Part shown: positions 1 to 11,373 of the stretch, piece by piece
Numbering within the stretch: the stretch's first letter is position 1
Layout of the letters: the number at the start of each line of letters is the position of its first letter
Assembly: GCF_048773025.1 (NCBI RefSeq)
Contig: NC_133569.1
Coordinates: 7,998,001 to 8,062,000 of the forward strand
Reading direction: 5' to 3'
Length of the DNA stretch: 64,000 nucleotides
Source: Camelus bactrianus
Lineage: Eukaryota > Chordata > Mammalia > Artiodactyla > Camelidae
Program-made: the position numbers and the translations under genes
The notes under the pieces: model-generated
The model's database searches: none
What the model saw: only the letters and a program-made list of their open reading frames with translations
What the model was told of the DNA's origin: nothing

Positions 1-1690
1 ATACATATATTTGGGAGGTACAAGCTCCAACTCGGTTTTACAGTGAAAACTGCAGGAACTTGAAAACGACACTAGGAAATAGACTGAGAAAGCAGAGAAA
101 AAGTGTCTCCTGCAACCCGTTCCCTTGGTGCTAGATGAACGAACGTCTCTCCACTTGCTCAGTTCTGAGAGATAAGTGTGTGTGAAAGCCGTCCTTCACC
201 TAGCTTGTTGGGAACACCAAGTTTCTTTTCAGTTGCAAACTCCATTCCATACATATATATGGGGAGGTACAAGCTCCAACTCGGTTTTACAGTGAAAACT
301 GCAGGAACTTCAAACCGGCACTAGGAAACAGACTGAGAAAGCAGAGAAAAAGTGTCTCCTGCAACCAGTTCCCTTGGTGCTAGATGAACGAACGTCTCTC
401 CACTTGCTCAGTTCTGAGAGATAAGTGTGTGTGAAAGCCGTCCTTCACCTAGCTTGTTGGGAACACAAAGTTTCTTTTCAGTTGCAAACTCCATTCCATA
501 CATATATATGGGGAGGTACAAGCTCCAACTAGGTTTTACAGTGAAAACTGCAGGAACTTCAAACCGGCACTAGGAAACAGACTGAGAAAGCAGAGAAAAA
601 GTGTCTCCTGCAACCCGTTCCCTTGGTGCTAGATGAACGAACGTCTCTCCATTTGCTCAGTTCTGAGAGATAAGTGTGTGTGAAAGCCGTCCTTCAGCTA
701 GCTTGTTGGGAACACAAAGTTTCTTTTCAGTTGCAAACTCCATTCCATACATATATATGGGAGGTACAAGCTCCAACTCGGTTTTACAGTGAAAACTGCA
801 GGAACTTGAAACCGGCAATAGGAAATAGACTGAGAAAGCAGAGAAAAAGTGTCTCCTGCAACCCGTTCCCTTGGTGCTAGATGAACGAACGTCTCTCCAC
901 TTGCTCAGTTCTGAGAGATAAGTGTGTGTGAAAGCCGTCCTTCAGCTAGCTTGTTGGGAACACCAAGTTTCTTTTCAGTTGCAAACTCCATTCCATACAT
1001 ATATATGGGAGGTACAAGCTCCAACTCGGTTTTACAGTCAAAACTGCAGGAACTTCAAACCGGCACTAGGAAACAGACTGAGAAAGCTGAGAAAAAGTGT
1101 CTCCTGCAACCCGTTCCCTTGGTGCTAGATGAACGAACATCTCTCCACTTGCTCAGTTCTGAGAGATAAGTGTGTGTGAAAGCCATCCTTCAGACAGCTT
1201 GTTGGGAACACAAAATTTCTTTTCAGGTGCAAACTTCATTCCATACATATATATGGGGAGGTACAAGCTCCAACTCGGTTTTACACTGAAAACTGCAGGA
1301 ACTTCAAACCGGCCCTAGGAAACAGACTGAGAAAGCTGAGAAAAAGTGTCTCCTGCAACGCGTTCCCTTGGTGCTAGATGAACTAACGTCTCTCAACTTG
1401 CTCAGTTCTGAGAGATAAGTGTGTGTGAAAGCCGTCCTTCAGCTAGCTTGTTGGGAACACAAAGTTTCTTTTCAGTTGCAAACTCCATTCCATACATATA
1501 TATGGGGAGGTACAAGCTCCAACTCGGTTTTACAGTGAAAACTGCAGGAACTTCAAACCGGCACTTGCAAACAGACTGAGAAAGCAGAGAAAAAGTGTCT
1601 CCTGCAACCCGTTCCCTTGGTGCTAGATGAACGAATGTCTCTCCACTTGCTCAGTTCTGAGAGATAAGTGTGTGTGAAAGCCGTCCTTCA
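1..1690 (+). repeat. Left block, older haplotype shared with the right end
   Basis: The partial unit 1-175 is followed by units at 176, 425, 674, 922, 1,170 and 1,419. Their run of variants is distinctive: CACCTAGC with CACCAAG, then CACCTAGC with AACTAGG, then a GGG unit with CCGGCAATAGG, then a GGG unit with CACCAAG, then a unit with CCGGCCCTAGG and CTCTCAACTTG. The same order occurs from 62,331 to about 63,785 (offset 62,155). The first four are also at 59,598-60,591. Scattered private changes (AAAACGACACT near 63, ATATTTGGG near 9) show this copy is not freshly duplicated. Confidence 0.8.
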
Positions 1691-4485
1691 CATAGCTTGT
1701 TGGGAACACAAAGTTTCTTTTCAGTTGCAAACTCCATTCCATACATATATATGGGGAGGTCCAAGCTCCAACTAGGTTTTACAGTGAAAACTGCAGGAAC
1801 TTCAAACCGGCACTAGGAAACAGACTGAGAAAGCAGAGAAAAAGTGTCTCCTGCAACCCGTTCCCTTGGTGCTAGATGAACGAACGTCTCTCCATTTGCT
1901 CAGTTCTGAGAGATAATTGTGTGTGAAAGCCGTATTTCAGCTAGCTTGTTGGGAACACAAAGTTTCTTTTCAGTTGCAAACTCCATTCCATACATATATA
2001 TGGGGAGGTACAAGCTCCAACTCGGTTTTACAGTGAAAACTGCAGGAACTTGAAACCGGCATTAGGAAATAGACTGAGAAAGCAGAGAAAAAGTGTCTCC
2101 TGCAACCCGTTCACTTGGTGCTAGATGAACGAACGTCTCTCCACTTGCTCAGTTCTGAGAGATAAGTGTGTGTGAAAGCCGTCCTTCAGCTAGCTTGTTG
2201 GGAACACCAAGTTTCTTTTCAGTTGCAAACTCCATTCCATACATATATATGGGAGGTACAAGCTCCAACTCGGTTTTACAGTGAAAACTGCAGGAACTTC
2301 AAACCGGCACTAGCAAACAGACTGAGAAAGCTGAGAAAAAGTGTCTCCTGCAACCCGTTCCCTTGGTGCTAGATGAACGAACGTCTCTCCACTTGCTCAG
2401 TTCTGAGAGATAAGTCTGTGTGAAAGCCGTCCTTCAGCTAGCTTGTTGGGAACACAAAGTTTCTTTTCAGTTGCAAACTCCATTCCATACATATATATGG
2501 GGAGGTACAAGCTCCAACTAGGTTTTACAGTGAAAACTGCAGGAACTTCAAACCGGCACTAGGAAACAGACTGAGAAAGCTGAGAAAAAGTGTCTCCTGC
2601 AACCCGTTCCCTTGGTGCTAGATGAACGAACGTCTCTCCATTTGCTCAGTTCTGAGAGATAAGTGTGTGTGAAAGCCGTCCTTCAGCTAGCTTGTTGGGA
2701 ACACAAAGTTTCTTTTCAGTTGCAAACTCCATTCCATACATATATATGGGGAGGTACAAGCTCCAACTCGGGTTTACAGTGAAAACTGCAGGAATTTCAA
2801 ACCGGCACTAGCAAACAGACTGAGAAAGCAGAGAAAAAGTGTCTCCTGCAACCCGTTCCCTTGGTGCTAGATGAACGAACGTCTCTCCACTTGCTCAGTT
2901 CTGAGAGATAAGTGTGTGTGAAAGCCGTCCTTCAGCTAGCTTGTTGGGAACACAAAGTTTCTTTTCAGTTGCAAACTCCATTCCATACATATATATGGGG
3001 AGGTACAAGCTCCAACTCGGTTTTACAGTGAAAACTGCAGGAACTTCAAACCGGCACTAGGAAACAGACTGAGAAAGCAGAGAAAAAGTGTCTGTTGCAA
3101 CCCGTTCCCTTGGTGCTAGATGAACGAACGTCTCTCCACTTGCTCAGTTCTGAGAGATAAGTGTGTGTGAAAGCCGTCCTTCAGCTAGCTTGTTGGGAAC
3201 ACAAAGTTTCTTTTCAGTTGCAAACTCCATTCCATACATATATATGGGGAGGTACAAGCTCCAACTAGGTTTTACAGTGAAAACTGCAGGAACTTCAAAC
3301 CGGCACTAGGAAACAGACTGAGAAAGCTGAGAAAAAGTGTCTCCTGCAACCCGTTCCCTTGGTGCTAGATGAACGAACGTCTCTCCACTTGCTCAGTTCT
3401 GAGAGATAAGTGTGTGTGAAAGCCGTCCTTCAGCTAGCTTGTTGGGAACACAAAGTTTCTTTTCAGTTGCAAACTCCATTCCATACATATATATGGGAGG
3501 TACAAGCTCCAACTCGGTTTTACAGTGAAAACTGCAGGAACTTCAAACCGGCACTAGGAAATAGACTGAGAAAGCAGAGAAAAAGTGTCTCCTGCAACCC
3601 GTTCCCTTGGTGCTAGATGAACGAACGTCTCTCAACTTGCTCAGTTCTGAGAGATAAGTGTGTGTGAAAGCCGTCCTTCAGCTAGCTTGTTGGGAACACA
3701 AAGTTTCTTTTCAGTTGCAAACTCCATTCCATACATATATATGGGGAGGTCCAAGCTCCAACTAGGTTTTACAGTGAAAACTGCAGGAACTTCAAACCGG
3801 CACTAGGAAACAGACTGAGAAAGCAGAGAAAAAGTGTCTCCTGCAACCCGTTCCCTTGGTGCTAGATGAACGAACGTCTCTCCATTTGCTCAGTTCTGAG
3901 AGATAATTGTGTGTGAAAGCCGTCCTTCAGCTAGCTTGTTGGGAACACAAAGTTTCTTTTCAGTTGCAAACTCCATTCCATACATATATATGGGGAGGTA
4001 CAAGCTCCAACTCGGTTTTACAGTGAAAACTGCAGGAACTTGAAACCGGCATTAGGAAATAGACTGAGAAAGCAGAGAAAAAGTGTCTCCTGCAACCCGT
4101 TCACTTGGTGCTAGATGAACGAACGTCTCTCCACTTGCTCAGTTCTGAGAGATAAGTGTGTGTGAAAGCCGTCCTTCAGCTAGCTTGTTGGGAACACCAA
4201 GTTTCTTTTCAGTTGCAAACTCCATTCCATACATATATATGGGAGGTACAAGCTCCAACTCGGTTTTACAGTGAAAACTGCAGGAACTTCAAACCGGCAC
4301 TAGCAAACAGACTGAGAAAGCTGAGAAAAAGTGTCTCCTGCAACCCGTTCCCTTGGTGCTAGATGAACGAACGTCTCTCCACTTGCTCAGTTCTGAGAGA
4401 TAAGTCTGTGTGAAAGCCGTCCTTCAGCTAGCTTGTTGGGAACACAAAGTTTCTTTTCAGTTGCAAACTCCATTCCATACATATA
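1690..4485 (+). repeat. 8-monomer repeat, offset 1,990 bp
   Basis: About 1,690-2,495 matches about 3,680-4,485 at an offset of 1,990 bp. Shared private variants are GGGAGGTCCAAG with AACTAGG, GAGATAATTG (1,914 and 3,904), CGGCATTAGG, GTTCACTTGG, the GGG/CACCAAG unit at 2,166 and 4,156, and TAAGTCTGTG. Similarity is lost by the ATATATGG/ATATAAGG difference near 2,497/4,487. Between the two copies lie more individual monomers. The same run recurs at about 11.4 and 13.4 kb. Confidence 0.8.
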
Positions 4486-4901
4486 TAAGGGGAGGTACAA
4501 GCTCCAACTCGGTTTTACAGTGAAAACTGCAGGAACTTCAAACCGGCACTAGGAAACAGACTGAGAAAGCTGAGAAAAAGTGTCTCCTGCAACCCGTTCC
4601 CTTGGTGATAGATGAACGAACGTCTCTCCACTTGCTCAGTTCTGAGAGATAAGTGTGTGTGAAAGCCGTCCTTCAGCTAGCTTGTTGGGAACACAAAGTT
4701 TCTTTTCAGTTGCAAACTCCATTCCATACATATATATGGGGAGGTACAAGCTCCAACTCGGTTTTACAGTGAAAACTGCAGGAACTTCAAACCGGCACTA
4801 GCAAACAGACTGAGAAAGCAGAGAAAAAGTGTCTCCTGCAACCCGTTCCCTTGGTGCTAGATGAACGAACGTCTCTCCACTTGCTCAGTTCTGAGAGATA
4901 A

Positions 4902-5148
4902 GTGTGTGAAAGCCGTCCTTCAGCTAGCTTGTTGGGAACACAAAGTTTCTTTTCAGTTGCAAACTCCATTCCATACATATATATGGGGAGGTACAAGCTC
5001 CAACTCGGTTTTACAGTGAAAACTGCAGGAACTTCAAACCGGCACTAGGAAACAGACTGAGAAAGCAGAGAAAAAGTGTCTCCTGCAACCCGTTCCCTTG
5101 GTGCTAGATGAACGAAAGTCTCTCCACTTGCTCAGTTCTGAGAGATAA
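4902..5148 (+). repeat. 247-bp monomer with shortened GT run
   Basis: The unit starts GTGTGTGAAAGCC rather than GTGTGTGTGAAAGCC, a loss of one GT dinucleotide. The same variant is seen at 6,888-7,134, 14,590-14,836 and 16,577-16,823 only. These four positions are related by the 1,986/1,987-bp and 9,688-bp block duplications, so one slippage event followed by copying explains all of them. The variant also opens a minus-strand frame of 69 codons across the junction, which is incidental. Confidence 0.9.
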
Positions 5149-5396
5149 GTGTGTGTGAAAGCCATCCTTCAGCTAGCTTGTTGGGAACACAAAGTTTCTT
5201 TTCAGTTGCAAACTCCATTCCATACATATATATGGGAGGTACAAGCTCCAACTCGGTTTTACAGTGAAAACTGCAGGAACTTCAAACCGACACTAGGAAG
5301 TAGACTGAGAAAGCAGAGAAAAAGTGTCTCCTGCAACCCGTTCCCTTGGTGCTAGATGAACGAACGTCTCTCCACTTGCTCAGTTCTGAGAGATAA

Positions 5397-5643
5397 GTGT
5401 GTGTGAAAGCCGTCCTTCAGCTAGCTTGTTGGGAACACAAAGTTTCTTTTCAGTTGCAAACTCCATTCCATACATATATATGGGAGGTACAAGCTCCAAC
5501 TCGGTTTTACAGTGAAAACTGCAGGAACTTGATACCGGCACTAGGAAATAGACTGAGAAAGCAGAGAAAAAGTGTCTCCTGCAACCCGTTCCTTGGTGCT
5601 AGATGAACGAACGTCTCTCCACTTGCTCAGTTCTGAGAGATAA
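5397..5643 (+). repeat. 247-bp monomer with two one-base losses
   Basis: This unit is GGG type and also reads GTTCCTTGG instead of GTTCCCTTGG. It carries the private change CTTGATACCGG for CTTCAAACCGG. The same combination recurs at 7,383, 10,615, 17,072, 19,806 and 26,269. The sister unit at 15,085 reads GTTCACTTGG instead and keeps its length. These copies make a convenient marker for tracing block duplications across the first 27 kb. Confidence 0.85.
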
Positions 5644-7629
5644 GTGTGTGTGAAAGCCGTCCTTCAGCTAGCTTGTTGTGAACACCAAGTTTCTTTTCAG
5701 TTGCAAACTCCATTCCATACATTTATATGGGGAGGTACAAGCTCCAACTCGGTTTTACAGTGGAAACTGCAGGAACTTCAAACCGGCACTAGGAAACAGA
5801 CTGAGAAAGCAGAGAAAAAGTGTCCCCTGCAACCCGTTCCCTTGGTGCTAGATGAACGAACGTCTCTACACTTGCTCAGTTCTGAGAGATAAGTGTGTGT
5901 GAAAGCCGTCCTTCACCTAGATTGTTGGGAACACAAAGTTTCTTTTCAGTTGCAAACTCCATTCCATACATATATATGGGAGGTACAAGCTCCAACTCGG
6001 TTTTACAGTGAAAACTGCAGGAACTTCAAACCGGCACTAGCAAACAGACTGAGAAAGCTGAGAAAAAGTGTCTCCTGCAACCCGTTCCCTTGGTGCTAGA
6101 TGAACGAACGTCTCTCCACTTGCTCAGTTCTGAGAGATAAGTCTGTGTGAAAGCCGTCCTTCAGCTAGCTTGTTGGGAACACAAAGTTTCTTTTCAGTTG
6201 CAAACTCCATTCCATACATATATAAGGGGAGGTACAAGCTCCAACTCGGTTTTACAGTGAAAACTGCAGGAACTTCAAACCGGCACTAGGAAACAGACAG
6301 AGAAAGCTGAGAAAAAGTGTCTCCTGCAACCCGTTCCCTTGGTGCTAGATGAACGAACGTCTCTCCACTTGCTCAGTTCTGAGAGATAAGTCTGTGTGAA
6401 AGCCGTCCTTCAGCTAGCTTGTTGGGAACACAAAGTTTCTTTTCAGTTGCAAACTCCATTCCATACATATATAAGGGGAGGTACAAGCTCCAACTCGGTT
6501 TTACAGTGAAAACTGCAGGAACTTCAAACCGGCACTAGGAAACAGACTGAGAAAGCTGAGAAAAAGTGTCTCCTGCAACCCGTTCCCTTGGTGATAGATG
6601 AACGAACGTCTCTCCACTTGCTCAGTTCTGAGAGATAAGTGTGTGTGAAAGCCGTCCTTCAGCTAGCTTGTTGGGAACACAAAGTTTCTTTTCAGTTGCA
6701 AACTCCATTCCATACATATATATGGGGAGGTACAAGCTCCAACTCGGTTTTACAGTGAAAACTGCAGGAACTTCAAACCGGCACTAGCAAACAGACTGAG
6801 AAAGCAGAGAAAAAGTGTCTCCTGCAACCCGTTCCCTTGGTGCTAGATGAACGAACGTCTCTCCACTTGCTCAGTTCTGAGAGATAAGTGTGTGAAAGCC
6901 GTCCTTCAGCTAGCTTGTTGGGAACACAAAGTTTCTTTTCAGTTGCAAACTCCATTCCATACATATATATGGGGAGGTACAAGCTCCGACTCGGTTTTAC
7001 AGTGAAAACTGCAGGAACTTCAAACCGGCACTAGGAAACAGACTGAGAAAGCAGAGAAAAAGTGTCTCCTGCAACCCGTTCCCTTGGTGCTAGATGAACG
7101 AAAGTCTCTCCACTTGCTCAGTTCTGAGAGATAAGTGTGTGTGAAAGCCATCCTTCAGCTAGCTTGTTGGGAACACAAAGTTTCTTTTCAGTTGCAAACT
7201 CCATTCCATACATATATATGGGAGGTACAAGCTCCAACTCGGTTTTACAGTGAAAACTGCAGGAACTTCAAACCGACACTAGGAAGTAGACTGAGAAAGC
7301 AGAGAAAAAGTGTCTCCTGCAACCCGTTCCCTTGGTGCTAGATGAACGAACGTCTCTCCACTTGCTCAGTTCTGAGAGATAAGTGTGTGTGAAAGCCGTC
7401 CTTCAGCTAGCTTGTTGGGAACACAAAGTTTCTTTTCAGTTGCAAACTCCATTCCATACATATATATGGGAGGTACAAGCTCCAACTCGGTTTTACAGTG
7501 AAAACTGCAGGAACTTGATACCGGCACTAGGAAATAGACTGAGAAAGCAGAGAAAAAGTGTCTCCTGCAACCCGTTCCTTGGTGCTAGATGAACGAACGT
7601 CTCTCCACTTGCTCAGTTCTGAGAGATAA

Positions 7630-9370
7630 GTGTGTGTGAAAGCCGTCCTTCAGCTAGCTTGTTGTGAACACCAAGTTTCTTTTCAGTTGCAAACTCCATT
7701 CCATACATTTATATGGGGAGGTACAAGCTCCAACTCGGTTTTACAGTGGAAACTGCAGGAACTTCAAACCGGCACTAGGAAACAGACTGAGAAAGCAGAG
7801 AAAAAGTGTCCCCTGCAACCCGTTCCCTTGGTGCTAGATGAACGAACGTCTCTCCACTTGCTCAGTTCTGAGAGATAAGTGTGTGTGAAAGCCGTCCTTC
7901 AGCTAGCTTGTTGGGAACACAAAGTTTCTTTTCAGTTGCAAACTCCATTCCATACATATATATGGGGAGGTACAAGCTCCAACTCGGTTTTACAGTGAAA
8001 ACTGCAGGAACTTCAAGCCGGCACTAGGAAACAGACTGAGAAAGCTGAGAAAAAGTGTCTCCTGCAACCCGTTCCCTTGGAGCTAGATGAACGAACGTCT
8101 CTCCATTTGCTCAGTTCTGAGAGATAAGTGTGTGTGAAAGCCGTCCTTCAGCTAGCTTGTTGGGAACACAAAGTTTCTTTTCAGTTGCAAACTCCATTCC
8201 ATACATATATATGGGAGGTACAAGCTCCAACCCGGATTTACAGTGAAAACTGCAGGAACTTGAAACCGGCACTAGGAAATAGACTGAGAAAGCAGAGAAA
8301 AAGTGTCTCCTGCAACCCGTTCCCTTGGTGCTAGATGAACGAACATCTCTCCACTTGCTCAGTTCTGAGAGATAAGTGTGTGTGAAAGCCGTCCTTCAGC
8401 TAGCTTGTTGTGAACACCAAGTTTCTTTTCAGTTGCAAACTCCATTCCATACATTTATATGGGGAGGTACAAGCTCCAACTCGGTTTTACAGTGGAAACT
8501 GCAGGAACTTCAAGCCGGCACTAGGAAACAGAATGAGAAAGCAGAGAAAAAGTGTCCCCTGCAACCCGTTCCCTTGGTGCTAGATGAACGAACGTCTCTC
8601 CACTTGCTCAGTTCTGAGAGATAAGTGTGTGTGAAAGCCGTCCTTCACCTAGATTGTTGGGAACACAAAGTTTCTTTTCAGTTGCAAACTCCATTCCATA
8701 CATATATATGGGGAGGTACAAGCTCCAACTCGGTTTTACAGTGAAAACTGCAGGAACTTCAAGCCGGCACTAGGAAACAGAATGAGAAAGCTGAGAAAAA
8801 GTGTCTCCTGCAACCCGTTCCCTTGGAGCTAGATGAACGAACGTCTCTCCATTTGCTCAGTTCTGAGAGATAAGTGTGTGTGAAAGCCGTCCTTCAGCTA
8901 GCTTGTTGGGAACACAAAGTTTCTTTTCAGTTGCAAACTCCATTCCATACATATATATGGGAGGTACAAGCTCCAACTCGGTTTTACAGTGAAAACTGCA
9001 GGAACTTGAAACCGGCACTAGGAAATAGACTGAGAAAGCAGAGAAAAAGTGTCTCCTGCAACCCGTTCCCTTGGTGCTAGATGAACGAACATCTCTCCAC
9101 TTGCTCAGTTCTGAGAGATAAGTGTGTGTGAAAGCCGTCCTTCAGCTAGCTTGTTGGGAACACAAAGTTTCTTTTCAGTTGCAAACTCCATTCCATACAT
9201 ATATATGGGAGGTACAAGCTCCAACTCGGTTTTACAGTGAAAACTGCAGGAACTTCAAACCGGCACTAGGAAACAGACTGAGAAAGCTGAGAAAAAGTGT
9301 CTCCTGCAACCCGTTCCCTTGGTGCTAGATGAACGAACGTCTCTCCACTTGCTCAGTTCTGAGAGATAAG
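7630..9370 (+). repeat. 3-monomer repeat, 746 bp, in block A copy 1
   Basis: Three unit types cycle. Type C (7,630; 8,376) has TTGTGAACACC, ACATTTATATGG, GTGGAAAC and GTCCCC. Type A (7,879; 8,625) has CTTCAAGCCGG, TTGGAGCTAG and CCATTTGC. Type B (8,128; 8,874) is GGG type with CTTGAAACC and GAACATC. The offset is 746 bp. CGGATTTAC marks the first B but not the second here. The same trimer occurs at 17,319-18,810 and 22,788-25,273. Confidence 0.8.
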
Positions 9371-9618
9371 TGTGTGTGAAAGCCGTCCTTCAGCTAGCTT
9401 GTTGGGAACACAAAGTTTCTTTTCAGTTGCAAACTTCATTCCATACATATATATGGGGAGGTAAAAGCTCCAACTCGGTTTTACAGTGAAAACTGCAGGA
9501 ACTTCAAACTGGCACTAGGAAACAGACTGAGAAAGCTGAGAAAAAGTGTCTCCTGCAACCCGTTCCCTTGGTGCTAGATGAACGAACGTCTCTCCACTTG
9601 CTCAGTTCTGAGAGATAA

Positions 9619-10614
9619 GTGTGTGTGAAAGCCGTCCTTCAGCTAGCTTGTTGGGAACACAAAGTTTCTTTTCAGTTGCAAACTCCATTCCATACATATA
9701 TATGGGGAGGTACAAGCTCCAACTCGGTTTTACAGTGAAAACTGCAGGAACTTCAAACCGGCACTAGCAAACAGACTGAGAAAGCAGAGAATAAGTGTCT
9801 CCTGCAACCCGTTCCCTTGGTGCTAGATGAACGAACGTCTCTCCACTTGCTCAGTTCTGAGAGATAAGTGTGTGTGAAAGCCGTCCTTCAGCTAGCTTGT
9901 TGGGAACACAAAGTTTCTTTTCAGTTGCAAACTCCATTCCATACATATATATGGGGAGGTACAAGCTCCAACTCGGTTTTACAGTGAAAACTGCAGGAAC
10001 TTCAAACCGGCACTAGGAAACAGACTGAGAAAGCAGAGAAAAAGTGTCTCCTGCAACCCGTTCCCTTGGTGCTAGATGAACGAACGTCTCTCCACTTGCT
10101 CAGTTCTGAGAGATAAGTGTGTGTGAAAGCCGTCCTTCAGCTAGCTTGTTGGGAACACAAAGTTTCTTTTCAGTTGCAAACTCCATTCCATACATATATA
10201 TGGGGAGGTACAAGCTCCAACTCGGTTTTACAGTGAAAACTGCAGGAACTTCAAACCGGCACTAGCAAACAGACTGAGAAAGCAGAGAATAAGTGTCTCC
10301 TGCAACCCGTTCCCTTGGTGCTAGATGAACGAACGTCTCTCCACTTGCTCAGTTCTGAGAGATAAGTGTGTGTGAAAGCCGTCCTTCAGCTAGCTTGTTG
10401 GGAACACAAAGTTTCTTTTCAGTTGCAAACTCCATTCCATACATATATATGGGGAGGTACAAGCTCCAACTCGGTTTTACAGTGAAAACTGCAGGAACTT
10501 CAAACCGGCACTAGGAAACAGACTGAGAAAGCAGAGAAAAAGTGTCTCCTGCAACCCGTTCCCTTGGTGCTAGATGAACGAAAGTCTCTCCACTTGCTCA
10601 GTTCTGAGAGATAA
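9619..10614 (+). repeat. Tandem 498-bp dimer
   Basis: 9,619-10,116 and 10,117-10,614 are near-identical two-monomer units. The marker is CTAGCAAACAG with GAGAATAAGTG, near 9,792 and 10,290. The related block at 19,309-19,805 has only one copy, which accounts for the change in offset between block A copies. The last 20 or so bases differ (CGAACGTC against CGAAAGTC), placing the crossover there. Confidence 0.85.
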
Positions 10615-11373
10615 GTGTGTGTGAAAGCCATCCTTCAGCTAGCTTGTTGGGAACACAAAGTTTCTTTTCAGTTGCAAACTCCATTCCATACATATATATG
10701 GGAGTTACAAGCTCCAACTCGGTTTTACAGTGAAAACTGCAGGAACTTGATACCGGCACTAGGAAATAGACTGAGAAAGCAGAGAAAAAGTGTCTCCTGC
10801 AACCCGTTCCTTGGTGCTAGATGAAGGAACGTCTCTCCACTTGCTCAGTTCTGAGAGATAAGTGTGTGTGAAAGCCGTCCTTCAGCTAGCTTGTTGGGAA
10901 CACCAAGTTTCTTTTCAGTTGCAAACTCCATTCCATACATATATATGGGGAGGTACAAGCTCCAACTCGGTTTTACAGTGGAAACTGCAGGAACTTCAAA
11001 CCGGCACTAGGAAACAGACTGAGAAAGCAGAGAAAAAGTGTCTCCTGCAACCCGTTCCCTTGGTGCTAGATGAACGAACGTCTCTCCACTTGCTCAGTTC
11101 TGAGAGATAAGTGTGTGTGAAAGCCGTCCTTCAGCTAGCTTCTTGGGAACACAAAGTTTCTTTTCAGTTGCAAACTCCATTCCATACATATATATGGGAG
11201 GTACAAGCTCCAACTCGGTTTTACACTGAAAACTGGAGGAACTTCAAACCGGCACTAGGAAATAGACTGAGAAAGCAGAGAAAAAGTGTCTCCTGCAACC
11301 CGTTCCCTTGGTGCTAGATGAACGAACGTCTCTCCACTTGCTCAGTTCTGAGAGATAAGTGTGTGTGAAAGCC

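Larger units (their letters stand above)
4310..7850 (+). repeat. Tandem 1,986-bp pair (8 monomers) in block A copy 1
   Basis: About 4,310-5,865 matches about 6,300-7,850 at offset 1,986. The pair shares the TAAGTCTGTG unit, the TTGGTGATAG variant, the 247-bp GT-loss unit, CGAAAGTC, the CCGACACTAGGAAGTAG unit, the CTTGATACC unit and the GTGGAAAC/GTCCCC unit. The match ends near 5,866/7,852 (CTCTACAC against CTCTCCAC). The region between the copies (5,893-6,390) has its own CACCTAGATTG unit. Confidence 0.8.

Noticed and set aside
674-880. Repeated 68-codon forward open frames (also 82 codons at 5,644-5,892 and similar)
   Set aside because: They start at GTG, not ATG, end at a TAG in the repeat, and occur only in GGG units or in units with TGA changed to TGG. 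The dominant monomer type has a stop in the frame. Substitutions show no sign of protein constraint, and there is no promoter or ribosome site evidence. They are by-products of the repeat.
4787-4996. Minus-strand open frames of 69-83 codons (4,787-4,996, 6,773-6,982, 14,475-14,684, 16,462-16,671, 61,570-61,821)
   Set aside because: They appear only where a slippage or base change in the satellite shifts the frame across a junction. The first four are copies of one event. No coding signal.
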